Shown here: in pieces, positions 31,318-39,648 of the stretch
Position numbering within the stretch: the stretch's first letter is position 1
Layout of the letters: every line of letters begins with the position of its first letter
NCBI GenBank assembly: GCA_902798605.1
Contig: CADBXH010000028.1
Location: 1-42,374 of the forward strand
Origin: an uncultured Ruminococcus sp.
GTDB taxonomy: Bacteria > Bacillota_A > Clostridia > Oscillospirales > Acutalibacteraceae
Length of the DNA stretch: 42,374 nucleotides
Direction of reading: 5' to 3'
Notes under the pieces: generated by a model
What the model was told of the DNA's origin: nothing
The model's input: only the letters and a program-made list of their open reading frames with translations
Database searches by the model: none
Position numbers and translations under genes: made by a program

Positions 31318-33690
31318 ATGAATAAAATTAAAAAGATAATGCCCAAGGCTTTATCGGCGCTTTTAAGCCTTATTATTATTTGCAGCAGCGTAGCGGTTGC
31401 GTCATACTCGGCGGGAGCGGAAAGCACCGGCGCCGCGGTTCAAAAGAACGAGCAAAAGGCAGAGAAAAAAACCGATGCAAAAGCAACCAAAGAAAAAGCA
31501 AAAAGCGGACTGAGCAAAAGCGAAACAGTCTATGTAATTGCCAAGGCGAACGGTGAACCCAAAAAGGTGATTGTCAGCAACTGGATCAAAAATCCCGGCA
31601 AGGCGCAGAAGATAGTGGACATAACAAACCTCAAAAATATCGAGAACCTCAAAGGCGACGAATCTTACAGTATAAACGAGAACAAGGCGCACGAATGGGA
31701 CGCCAAGGGAAATGATATTTACTATCAGGGAGAGGGCACAACCGAGCTTCCCGTTGGTGTAAGCGTCAGCTACAAATTAAACGGCGCGCCGATCACTCCC
31801 GAACAGCTCGCGGGCAAAAGCGGAAAAGTCACAATGCACTTTGACTACACAAACCGCAAGTTTGAGACGGTAAAAATCAACGGCAAACCCGAAAAAATAT
31901 ATGTTCCTTTTGTAATGCTCACCGGTATGCTTCTCGACAACGAAAAATTCAAAAATGTTGAGATCACAAACGGCAAGGTAATCAACGACGGAAACCATAC
32001 ATATGTTGCCGGATTTGCTATGCCCGGTCTGCAGGAGAGCCTCGGAATCAGCAAAAAAGATTTTGAGCTTCCTTCCTCCGTAGAAATCACCGCGGACGCA
32101 ACAAATTTTGAGCTCAGCACAACACTGACTATAGCTACAAACGAGGTGTTCTCGGGCATTGATTCCTCAAAGGCGGAGGGCAAGGTGAACGAGCTCGAAA
32201 AATCCGTAAATCAGCTCGCCGACGCCGCTAAAAAGCTCTCTGACGGAACATCACAGCTTTATCTTGGTGTGGGAACTCTGCTCAATAAATCAGGCGAGCT
32301 CGTAGACGGAGTAAACCGCCTTAACCAAGGAGCTCAGCAGCTCGACAACGGTACATTATCACTCAAAAACGGAGCCTCAAAGCTCAGCGACGGAACCGAA
32401 TCGCTCGACAGCGGAATCGGCAAGGCTGACAGCGGCGCAGGTGACCTTAATAACGGAGCCGGCGAGTTGTCGGACGGCGCTTATTCGCTCGACAGCGGTG
32501 TAGCTAAGCTTCAGGGATATATCGCTCAGCTCAAAGGCGGACTTGGAACGATCTCGTCCAACAGCACCAAGCTCAACGCCGGCGCTAAGCAAGTGTTTAA
32601 TTCTCTTCTTGACGCGGCAAACAGTCAAATAGCCGCTTCGGGAGTTACAGCTCCGACCCTCACGATTGATAACTTTGATACAGTGCTTCAAAATTTGATT
32701 GACTCAATGAGCAAAGAAAACGCGGAAAAACTCGCGTACGATACTGCCTACAAAACAGTTTCTTCCACGGTAAACAGCCAGCGCGACGTGATTGCGGCTG
32801 CGGTTGAGGCGAACATCAGAAAACAGGTAACCGAGGGCGTGCTTGCCGCGGCAGGGCTTTCGATGTCTGCCGACGAATACGACTCGGCGGTTGCCGCGGG
32901 TTCGATCCCGGACGAAACAGTGGCGCAAATCAGCGCGCAGATCGGTGCTCAGATGAGCGGTATGCAGGGCACGATCGACTCAAAAACAGACGAAAAAATC
33001 GAGCAGCTGATCGAAGAAAATATGAACAGCGATCAGGTCAAGGCGCAAATCGCCGACGGCGTTGCAAAAGCAGACGCCGGCAGACAGTCGCTGATCGCGT
33101 TAAAGAAGCAGCTTGACAGCTATAATGAGTTCTATAATGGGGTTCTCAGCTACACTGCCGGTGTTGACCGGGCAAACACAGGCGCTCAGCAGATCTTAAG
33201 CGGAACCAACGACCTCAAAAACGGTTCAAGCTCTCTTGCGAACGGAGCTTACGCGCTCAAAAACGGTACAAATGAGTTAAAGAACGGCACATCTCAGCTC
33301 AAAAGCGGTTCGGAGCAGCTCAAAGACGGAGCGAACGCGATTAACAGCGGAGCGGGTGAACTGAAAAACGGCGCGGGTCAGCTCAGAGACGGACTCGGTC
33401 AGCTCAGTGGTTCGATGCCGTCTTTGGTTGCCGGCGTAAATCAGCTCAACAACGGCGCAATGCAGCTCGATCAGGGTATGAAGAAGTTCAAAACCGACGG
33501 CATTGACAAAATCAAAAAGGCGATCGACAGCGACCTCAAGCCTGTCGCGCAAAGACTTAAAGAGATCAAGCGCGTTTCCGATAGCTACAATACTTACAGC
33601 GGAGCCGCAAAAGGCACCGACAGCAAGGTGAACTTTATCTTTAAGACCGACGGCATAAATACAAAAGACGACTCGGATTCGGAAGAATAA
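31318..33690 (+). CDS. Large secreted YhgE/Pip-like coiled-coil protein
   Basis: The 790-aa protein has a signal peptide (MNKIKKIMPKALSALLSLII, cleavage near residues 35-37), a Lys/Ala-rich linker and a beta-rich domain (about 65-285). Two long helical regions (about 290-400 and 620-730) follow, built from 7-residue steps such as LKNGTNELKNGTSQLKSGSE. These L-x-x-G-x-x-x-L steps are those of YhgE/Pip family coiled coils. A helical region of a different kind lies between them. Unlike YhgE, no C-terminal membrane domain is present; the end is acidic (KDDSDSEE). A periplasm-like partner that spans the wall space for the MMPL pump is the simplest reading. Confidence 0.78.
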   Translation: MNKIKKIMPKALSALLSLIIICSSVAVASYSAGAESTGAAVQKNEQKAEKKTDAKATKEKAKSGLSKSETVYVIAKANGEPKKVIVSNWIKNPGKAQKIVDITNLKNIENLKGDESYSINENKAHEWDAKGNDIYYQGEGTTELPVGVSVSYKLNGAPITPEQLAGKSGKVTMHFDYTNRKFETVKINGKPEKIYVPFVMLTGMLLDNEKFKNVEITNGKVINDGNHTYVAGFAMPGLQESLGISKKDFELPSSVEITADATNFELSTTLTIATNEVFSGIDSSKAEGKVNELEKSVNQLADAAKKLSDGTSQLYLGVGTLLNKSGELVDGVNRLNQGAQQLDNGTLSLKNGASKLSDGTESLDSGIGKADSGAGDLNNGAGELSDGAYSLDSGVAKLQGYIAQLKGGLGTISSNSTKLNAGAKQVFNSLLDAANSQIAASGVTAPTLTIDNFDTVLQNLIDSMSKENAEKLAYDTAYKTVSSTVNSQRDVIAAAVEANIRKQVTEGVLAAAGLSMSADEYDSAVAAGSIPDETVAQISAQIGAQMSGMQGTIDSKTDEKIEQLIEENMNSDQVKAQIADGVAKADAGRQSLIALKKQLDSYNEFYNGVLSYTAGVDRANTGAQQILSGTNDLKNGSSSLANGAYALKNGTNELKNGTSQLKSGSEQLKDGANAINSGAGELKNGAGQLRDGLGQLSGSMPSLVAGVNQLNNGAMQLDQGMKKFKTDGIDKIKKAIDSDLKPVAQRLKEIKRVSDSYNTYSGAAKGTDSKVNFIFKTDGINTKDDSDSEE

Positions 33691-33729
33691 ATAAGATATA
33701 ATAGTTGATTTTAGATTATCATTTAGCAG

Positions 33730-33755
33730 CGGCGACCCTTGCGGTCGCCGTTTTT
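33730..33755 (+). terminator. Intrinsic terminator of the MMPL operon
   Basis: CGGCGACC/GGTCGCCG form a perfect 8-bp stem with a 5-nt loop, followed by TTTTT. Confidence 0.92.
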
Positions 33756-33834
33756 CCGTTAAGGCAAAGGCGCCTCATTTTTTGCAATGTCAAAAAACAA
33801 CCATTAAACTCTCAACTCTAAGCTCTAATTGTAA

Positions 33835-33862
33835 TTGACAAAACTTTTATTTATAGTATAAT
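33835..33862 (+). promoter_or_regulatory. Promoter of proS
   Basis: TTGACA (33835-33840) and TATAAT (33857-33862) are perfect hexamers 16 bp apart, 39 bases before the proS start. Confidence 0.8.
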
Positions 33863-33901
33863 AGAAATGTTACGATAAAAACTCATTTTGGAGGAATATA
33901 T

Positions 33902-35300
33902 ATGGCAGACAATAAAAAAATGGTCGAGGCTATAACAAGCCGCGACGAGGACTTTGCAAAGTGGTATACCGACATTGTAAAAAAGGCGGAGCTTGTAGAT
34001 TACTCCGGCGTTAAGGGCTGTATGGTCATCCGCCCTTACGGTTACGCTATCTGGGAGAATATGCAGGCGGATATGGACAGGCGCTTTAAGGAGACGGGTC
34101 ACGAGAACGTCTATATGCCGATGTTCATCCCCGAAAGCCTGCTCCAAAAGGAAAAGGATCACGTTGAGGGCTTTGCTCCCGAGTGCGCGTGGGTAACCAT
34201 AGGCGGTCAGGAAAAGCTCACCGAGCGCCTCGCCGTCCGTCCTACACACCTACCGCGATCTGCCAAAGCTGTATAACCAGTGGTGCAGCGTTGTAAGATG
34301 GGAAAAAACCACCCGTCCGTTCCTGCGCACCTCAGAGTTCTTGTGGCAGGAGGGTCACACAATGCATGCCACCGCCGAGGAGGCCAAGGAAGAGACACTC
34401 AAAATGCTCAAGGTATACAGCGATTTTTACACCGAGACCCTCGCTATCCCCGCGGTCATCGGTCAAAAGACCGAAAAAGAAAAGTTCGCGGGAGCAGAGG
34501 CTACATATACTATCGAGCCGATGATGCACAATGGCGTCGCTTTGCAGGGCGGAACCTCGCACTACTTCGGCGACGGCTTTGCAAAGAGCTTCGGCATCAC
34601 CTACGCGGGCAAGGACAACAAGCTCCACCACCCGCACCAGACCTCATGGGGAACCTCTACCCGTATGATCGGCGCGCTTATTATGGTTCACAGCGATGAC
34701 GACGGACTTGTTCTGCCGCCCAAGATCGCGCCTATCCAGGTGGCTATCATCCCGATCGCCCAGCACAAGGAGGGCGTTCTTGACAAGGCTTACGAGCTAA
34801 AAGCAGAGCTTGAGCAGAGCTTCAGAGTAAAGCTTGACGATTCCGATCACGCTCCGGGCTGGAAGTTCTCGGAGTACGAGATGAAGGGCGTGCCCGTAAG
34901 AGTAGAGATCGGACCCAAGGATATTGAAAAGAACCAGTGCGTAGTAGTTCGCCGCGACACCCGCGAAAAGACGTTTGTTCAGCTCGATCTGCTGACAGAG
35001 TATATCGAAAACCTGCTTGTCGTTATCCATCAGGATATGTACAACCGCGCGCTTAAGAATACACAGGAAAAGACCTTCACAGCCACAAGCTACGAGGAGT
35101 TCCTTGACATCGCGGCAAACAAGCCCGGATTTATCAAGGCTATGTGGTGCGGCGACAGCGAGTGCGAGGACAAGATCAAGGACGAAACAGGCGGCGTAAA
35201 GAGCAGATGCATCCCCTTTGAGGAGGAGCACCTCGCCGACACCTGCGTATGCTGCGGCAAGCCCGCCAAGCATATGGTGTTCTGGGGAAAACAGTATTAA
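33902..35300 (+). pseudogene. proS: Prolyl-tRNA synthetase gene with one internal deletion
   Basis: The first frame gives [20 protein letters not shown] through [12 protein letters not shown]. The frame breaks at about 34245 and resumes as [20 protein letters not shown]. The missing segment is the conserved SETLFCEHYANI-type stretch after motif 1, about 40 bases. Downstream all is normal: [20 protein letters not shown] (motif 2), then the anticodon-binding domain and a Cys-rich tail with CGDSECEDK and CVCCGK, ending in Tyr as in eukaryote-like ProRS. It attaches Pro to tRNA-Pro and is essential, so the gap is more likely an assembly loss than a dead gene. GGAGGA precedes the ATG. Confidence 0.9.
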
Positions 35301-35302
35301 TT

Positions 35303-35475
35303 GAGTTAAGATTGGACTTCGTCCAAGTTAAGAGGCTTGCGCCGTTAAGATTACACTTCGTGCAAGTTAAGAGACTTCGTCGTAAAAAGCTTTGCGCAGC
35401 AAATCTTCACTTTCGCGCAGCGAAACCTTAACTTGCGACAGAAATCTTAACTTTTGCGAAGCAAAATCTTCACTA
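35303..35475 (+). repeat. Hairpin array in the 5' leader of metA (array B)
   Basis: Short hairpins with TTCG loops alternate with GTTAAG boxes: GTTAAGATTGGACTTCGTCC, AAGTTAAGAGGCTTGCGCC, GTTAAGATTACACTTCGTGC. In the second half the boxes become CTTAAC/CTTCAC, as in TTCACTTTCGCGCAGCGAAA and CTTAACTTTTGCGAAGCAAA. The array ends 21 bases before metA, just upstream of its AAAGGAGAG site. It matches the array in the GH13 leader in order and in orientation relative to the gene. Confidence 0.85.
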
Positions 35476-35496
35476 TTTCAGAAAGGAGAGAGCGGT

Positions 35497-36441
35497 ATGC
35501 CGATCAAGGTACAGAGTAATTTACCCGCGATAAAAGTTCTTGAAAGCGAGAACATCTTTGTCATGCCCGACGAAGTCGCGCTAAAGCAGGACATCCGTCC
35601 GCTTAAAATTTTGATACTCAACCTAATGCCTACAAAAATCACGACCGAGACCCAGCTTCTCAGGCTGCTCGGCAATACACCGCTGCAAATTGACATCACG
35701 CTTTTGCAGACGGCGTCGCATACCTCAAAAAACACCTCTCCTCATCATCTTACCACCTTTTACAAGACGTTTGACGAGATCAGCGAGGATACCTTTGACG
35801 GTATGATAATCACCGGCGCGCCCGTTGAACAGCTCGAATTTGAAGAGGTCGACTACTGGGACGAGCTGTGCGAGATCATGGAGTGGTCAAAGCACAACGT
35901 CTATTCGACCTTTCACATTTGCTGGGGCGCTCAGGCGGCGCTCTATTATCACTACGGAATAAAAAAGCTCCCGCTCGGAGAAAAGCTCAGCGGCGTTTAT
36001 AAGCACAAGGTGCTCAACCCGTTCCATCCGCTGATGCGCGGCTTTGACGACGAGTTTTTGATCCCTCATTCGCGCTATACAACGATCAGCCTCGACGATA
36101 TCAAAAAGAATCCCGGGCTCGAGCTTCTTGCGGTCAGCCGAATGGCAGGCCCCTCGGTCATCTGCAACAAGACCGGCAGACAGGTGTTTGTCACCGGTCA
36201 CGCCGAGTACGACCGCGAGACGCTCGCCAACGAGTATTACCGCGACGAGAACAAGGGTATCGACCCCAAGATCCCGTTCAACTACTTTCCGAACGACGAC
36301 GCGTCGCTCACCCCGCCGATGGTATGGCGCAGCAACGCGACCCTGCTTTACACAAACTGGCTCAACTATTTCGTATATCAGGCAACGCCGTACGACCTTA
36401 AGGAGCTGTTTGTAAAGTACCCGAGAAAACCGAAAAAATAG
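35497..36441 (+). CDS. metA: Homoserine O-acyltransferase, predicted O-acetyl type
   Basis: The 314-aa protein begins [20 protein letters not shown] and aligns residue for residue with the MetA family. [14 protein letters not shown] has nucleophile Cys142, and VTGHAEYD has His235 and Glu237. [16 protein letters not shown] places Glu at 111, the residue known to favour acetyl-CoA (Bacillus type) over succinyl-CoA, which goes with Gly in E. coli. It should therefore make O-acetylhomoserine for methionine. AAAGGAGAGAG precedes the ATG. The leader contains array B. No SAM riboswitch is visible upstream, and metA may also be read from the proS promoter. Confidence 0.93.
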   Translation: MPIKVQSNLPAIKVLESENIFVMPDEVALKQDIRPLKILILNLMPTKITTETQLLRLLGNTPLQIDITLLQTASHTSKNTSPHHLTTFYKTFDEISEDTFDGMIITGAPVEQLEFEEVDYWDELCEIMEWSKHNVYSTFHICWGAQAALYYHYGIKKLPLGEKLSGVYKHKVLNPFHPLMRGFDDEFLIPHSRYTTISLDDIKKNPGLELLAVSRMAGPSVICNKTGRQVFVTGHAEYDRETLANEYYRDENKGIDPKIPFNYFPNDDASLTPPMVWRSNATLLYTNWLNYFVYQATPYDLKELFVKYPRKPKK

Positions 36442-36461
36442 TAACACAGTCACAAAAAAAT

Positions 36462-36491
36462 CAGCGCTTGCGTAACCGCAGGCGCTGTTTT
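36462..36491. terminator. Bidirectional terminator between metA and the HTH gene
   Basis: CAGCGCTTGCG pairs with CGCAGGCGCTG around TAAC. TTTTCT follows on the plus strand and a run of seven T on the minus strand, so it can end both convergent genes. Confidence 0.85.
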
Positions 36492-36494
36492 CTG

Positions 36495-36926
36495 TCATTC
36501 CAAAGGAGTATGGTTAAATTCCTCGAGCTTGAAGTTCGTTTTAATGATCGGGATTTTGTTTTCAAGCGAAAACAGGATGATCGAATCGCGGGTGTCCCTC
36601 GCGTACAGCGGCGCATAGCCGCTTTTTTTGAGCATTTGCTGAGCCTCGTCAACGTTTAGCCCGAGCCCGAAGCAAACCATTATGACCTTGTCGCGAGAGA
36701 TATGTTTAGTCGTACCGTTTATTATCTCATAGGCGTAGGTTCGGCTGAGCCCCGATCTTTTTACAACATCCTTTTTCTCGACCTTCTTTTTCACCATAAA
36801 ATAGTTTATTATATCGCGCATATCGCCAAAGAAGATCTCGCTGTCGCATTTTTCAAAATAATCATCGACAGTATCGCTGCTTTTCAATACTTTTAGTAAA
36901 TCGTCTGTGCTCTTTTTCATTTTCAT
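36495..36926 (-). CDS. HTH protein divergent from the kinase-like gene
   Basis: The 143-aa protein has an N-terminal extension, then a Cro/CI-like HTH at about residues 45-105 (KKDVVKRSGLSRTYAYEIIN, then HISRDKVIMVCFGLGLN). It ends with VDEAQQMLKKSGYAPLYARD and DSIILFSLENK. The GYAPLYARDxRD block resembles small HTH proteins that, as I remember, often lie beside bacterial Ser/Thr kinase genes in Clostridia. The target is unknown; the shared 66-bp region with the kinase-like gene is the natural candidate. An AAGGAAG site precedes the ATG. Confidence 0.8.
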   Translation of the reverse strand: MKMKKSTDDLLKVLKSSDTVDDYFEKCDSEIFFGDMRDIINYFMVKKKVEKKDVVKRSGLSRTYAYEIINGTTKHISRDKVIMVCFGLGLNVDEAQQMLKKSGYAPLYARDTRDSIILFSLENKIPIIKTNFKLEEFNHTPLE

Positions 36927-36992
36927 CTTCCTTTTTTTAGAATTTAATGGTATTATACATATAGTTTATCAATTATTTATCAAGAGGTCAAT

Positions 36993-38060
36993 ATGCAGTC
37001 GGATAATACTTGGCTCTGGAATTATACCGTTTTAAGCTCAATACATAAAAACGTCGATTTAGTGCGTAATAATCACAACGGTCAGCTTATGATAAGGCGT
37101 ATCTCCGCGGCTGACAGTTATTTTGTTATGCGTGCGATTGCGGATATCCGCCACCCGAACCTTATGGCGGTTTACGACTGCGCTATCAGCGACGGATTAT
37201 GTATCAGCCTTTGTGAGTTTATCAACGGCAACACGCTTGACTATTATTTGGAAACCCAAGGCTTGTTTTCCGTGACCGCGGCAAAGAATATCCTTGTACA
37301 GGTGTGCGATGGGCTTTCGGCGCTTCACCAATATGATTTGGTTCACCGCGATATCAAGCCCGAAAACATTATGATAAGTAACAGCGGCGAGGTAAAGATA
37401 ATTGACTACAGCATTACCCGCTCAATAAAACCAAATATGAGTAAAGATACCGAGGTGCTCGGAACGGCAGGATACGCATCTCCCGAACAGTTCGGATTTA
37501 AACAGACGAGCGCCAAGGCGGATATTTACGCCTGCGGTGTGTTGCTAAATGTTCTTTTGACGGGCAAGCTGCCGAATGAGCAGATGTATCAGGGCGCGCT
37601 GACAGCGGTTATTGAGCAGTGCATAGAAATCGACGAAAACAAGCGCTTTGACTCAGTTGAAGAACTGAAAATGATATTGCAGGGCAAGAAGGTAAACCGC
37701 CGCAGAACCTTTCAGCCGCTCCCGGGATTCAGGAGCAGGCATGTATTCCCGAAAATCATAACGGTGTTTTTCTTTATAATTTGGTTTTTGCTGTTGCTGA
37801 TTTATATTAACGGTATTCCTTTGTTTGCCGAATATGAGCTGAAAAATAAAATCCGGCAGGGAATACTCTGCGCTGATTTAATGCTGTTTTGGTCGGCTTT
37901 TCCGTATTTTCTCTTTGGCGATGTTTTCAGATTGTCGGAAAAAATCAACCCCAATAACCCCCAAAACGGTAAATATGTGCTTAAAATCCTCGGCACGATA
38001 AGCATAGTGCTCGGTTTTGTGCTCTTGATCATTGGAAATGAGATTACAAAAACAATGTAA
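36993..38060 (+). CDS. Membrane Ser/Thr protein kinase-like protein with a degenerate N-lobe
   Basis: The 355-aa protein has a Hanks-type C-lobe: DLVHRDIKPENIMISNSGEV with catalytic Asp120 and Asn125, Asp138 in IIDYS (DFG replaced by DYS), and LGTAGYASPEQFG as the activation segment end. The N-lobe is unusual: no glycine-rich loop is visible at residues 10-25, and the VAIK-like position reads MIRRI with Arg. Three hydrophobic helices follow (about 250-272, 295-312 and 328-350), anchoring it in the membrane with little outside the cell. AAGAGGTC precedes the ATG. A lipoprotein with sensor-like domains follows, so it may be the signal input. Confidence 0.85.
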   Translation: MQSDNTWLWNYTVLSSIHKNVDLVRNNHNGQLMIRRISAADSYFVMRAIADIRHPNLMAVYDCAISDGLCISLCEFINGNTLDYYLETQGLFSVTAAKNILVQVCDGLSALHQYDLVHRDIKPENIMISNSGEVKIIDYSITRSIKPNMSKDTEVLGTAGYASPEQFGFKQTSAKADIYACGVLLNVLLTGKLPNEQMYQGALTAVIEQCIEIDENKRFDSVEELKMILQGKKVNRRRTFQPLPGFRSRHVFPKIITVFFFIIWFLLLLIYINGIPLFAEYELKNKIRQGILCADLMLFWSAFPYFLFGDVFRLSEKINPNNPQNGKYVLKILGTISIVLGFVLLIIGNEITKTM

Positions 38061-38116
38061 TATAATTATATCATAAGAGAATTGAATATTTGTCTGCTGC
38101 CGGCAGACCAAAAAAA

Positions 38117-38157
38117 AGGGTAACCGTGTATTATAAATACAAAGGTTACTCTTTTTT
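38117..38157 (+). terminator. Probable terminator after the kinase-like gene
   Basis: GGGTAACC pairs with GGTTACTC (one mismatch) around an 18-nt loop, extended by A/T pairs and followed by TTTTTT. The long loop makes it weaker than the others. Confidence 0.65.
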
Positions 38158-38200
38158 GAGTACACAAAAAATAAAAACTATTTGAAAAGGAGATTGAATT

Positions 38201-39184
38201 ATGAGTATTAAAAAAATCATTTCGCTTATATTGGCGGGGATAATTGCGGCGACCTCACTATTTGCGCTCAGCGGTTGCGGCAAAGAATCTGAACCGGAGT
38301 CGGAGTCATCTTCCAAAGTTGAAGAAACAACCGAAGCGCCAAAGGAACTGACAATTTCAATTTCAAAGGCGGACGCTCTTGCGATGGGATATGAAAAATT
38401 ATACGAGACGCTCGCAGAAGCAGGATTTACTAATGCTGATTACTCCGGATTAGAGGATTTGACATCGAGTACGGATAAAAACAACGGCAAAATCGCAAGC
38501 ATTACCATTGACGGAAAAGATACTTTTGAAAAAGGCGTAAAAGTAATGTCAAATGCGAAAATAATGATTAATTACCATTCCGTAAAGCAAGCAGACATAC
38601 CTTTTGATATAGCTATGAAAAGGCATGATGAAGGAGGATTAAGCGAGTTTAATTATGAGGATGTAATTACTCAGTTCAAAAAAGAGGGATTTACAAATAT
38701 TAGTACAAGGACTGTGGAAGATGATTCGGAAACCGAAAACACAGTTAAAGAAATCTCTGTGGACGGCAAGAATATTAGTGATTCCTACGAGTCATTATTC
38801 CCGATCGATGCTAAAGTTGTAATTACATACTACACAAAAAAAGCCGAAGAAAGTAAAGCCGAAAGTCAAGCGGAGAGTAAGGTCGAAAGCAGTGATACTG
38901 ACAGTAAATCCGAAGATAGCGGAAGTGTAACACCCTCGTTTAAGGAAACAATGGATAGCTATGAGGCTTTCTTTGACGAGTATGTAGAGTTTATGAAAAA
39001 GTACAAAGAAAATCCATCTGATTTACAATTAATTTCAGATTACACCGAATACATGAAAAAGTATACTGAGACAACGGAAAAGCTAAATAGTGTTGATGAA
39101 GATAGCTTGACAGTAGCTGATTCATTGTATTATACTGAGGTTATGGCAAGAATATCAAAAAAACTTGCAGAGGTCAGTCAGTGA
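38201..39184 (+). CDS. Lipoprotein with two PASTA-like repeats and a DUF6591-like domain
   Basis: The 327-aa protein has a lipobox ALSGC with Cys26, so it is anchored outside the membrane. Two related segments follow (residues about 48-125 and 130-210). Each has a helix then a beta hairpin: LAMGYEKLYETLAEAGFTNA and DVITQFKKEGFTNISTRT, resembling divergent PASTA units. A Ser/Glu/Lys-rich linker leads to a helical C-terminal domain, SYEAFFDEYVEFMKKYKENP, which resembles DUF6591 proteins as I remember them. It lies between the kinase-like gene and the PH-like gene, suggesting an external sensor or wall-binding partner. Confidence 0.78.
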   Translation: MSIKKIISLILAGIIAATSLFALSGCGKESEPESESSSKVEETTEAPKELTISISKADALAMGYEKLYETLAEAGFTNADYSGLEDLTSSTDKNNGKIASITIDGKDTFEKGVKVMSNAKIMINYHSVKQADIPFDIAMKRHDEGGLSEFNYEDVITQFKKEGFTNISTRTVEDDSETENTVKEISVDGKNISDSYESLFPIDAKVVITYYTKKAEESKAESQAESKVESSDTDSKSEDSGSVTPSFKETMDSYEAFFDEYVEFMKKYKENPSDLQLISDYTEYMKKYTETTEKLNSVDEDSLTVADSLYYTEVMARISKKLAEVSQ

Positions 39185-39217
39185 AAAAATAGTTAATCGG
39201 AGAAGGAGTGTTTTATT

Positions 39218-39592
39218 ATTGATTTTAATAACGGAACCTTTGTTAAATTAAGACAGGTCAATCCGCAAGACGGCTTTAATATGGTTAACGGCTTGCTGAT
39301 TCAAGGTGAAACGGTCTTGTCGTCATACAGAGGTATCCGCGACTATGTTGTATTCACCAACAAGCGTGTTATTTCCGTAAACGTGCAGGGTATGACGGGA
39401 AAAAAGAAAGACTATACTTCTTTGCCGTACGCAAAAATAACGGCGTTTTCCGTTGAAACCGCGGGCGTATTAGACCTTGACGCTGAGTTGGATTTATGGT
39501 TCAGCGGATTGGGACATGTTCGCTTTGAGTTTGCCGGTCACTGCGATATTGTGCAGATCGGTCAGCTTATCGCTTCTTTCGCGTTAAGATAA
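39218..39592 (+). CDS. PH-domain-like protein, apparent ATT start
   Basis: From the ATT at 39218 the 124-aa product reads (M)DFNNGTFVKLRQVNPQDGF and on through LLIQGETVLSSYRGIRDYVV, FTNKRVISVNVQGMTGKKKD, YTSLPYAKITAFSVE and LWFSGLGHVRFEF. This is a bacterial PH-like beta fold. Homologues I remember begin MDFNN, so the coding region extends upstream of the first ATG at 39281. No ATG, GTG or TTG is in frame there. AAGGAG (39203-39208) is 9 bases before ATT 39218 and 6 before ATT 39215. ATT is a rare but known initiation codon (as in E. coli infC), and a base error is the alternative. The role is unknown; the gene follows the lipoprotein closely. Confidence 0.78.
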   Translation: MDFNNGTFVKLRQVNPQDGFNMVNGLLIQGETVLSSYRGIRDYVVFTNKRVISVNVQGMTGKKKDYTSLPYAKITAFSVETAGVLDLDAELDLWFSGLGHVRFEFAGHCDIVQIGQLIASFALR

Positions 39593-39609
39593 TTTAGCTT
39601 AAAAATATA

Positions 39610-39640
39610 AAGCTCGGACATTTTGTTTGTCCGGGCTTTT
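39610..39640. terminator. Bidirectional terminator between convergent genes
   Basis: AAGCTCGGACA pairs with TGTCCGGGCTT (one G-T pair) around TTTTGTT, with TT on the plus strand and T-rich sequence on the minus strand. Confidence 0.8.
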
Positions 39641-39648
39641 AAATTTAT

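Noticed and set aside
35301..35496. SAM riboswitch before metA
   Set aside because: No S-box core or kink-turn pattern is present; the leader consists of the repeated small hairpins instead.
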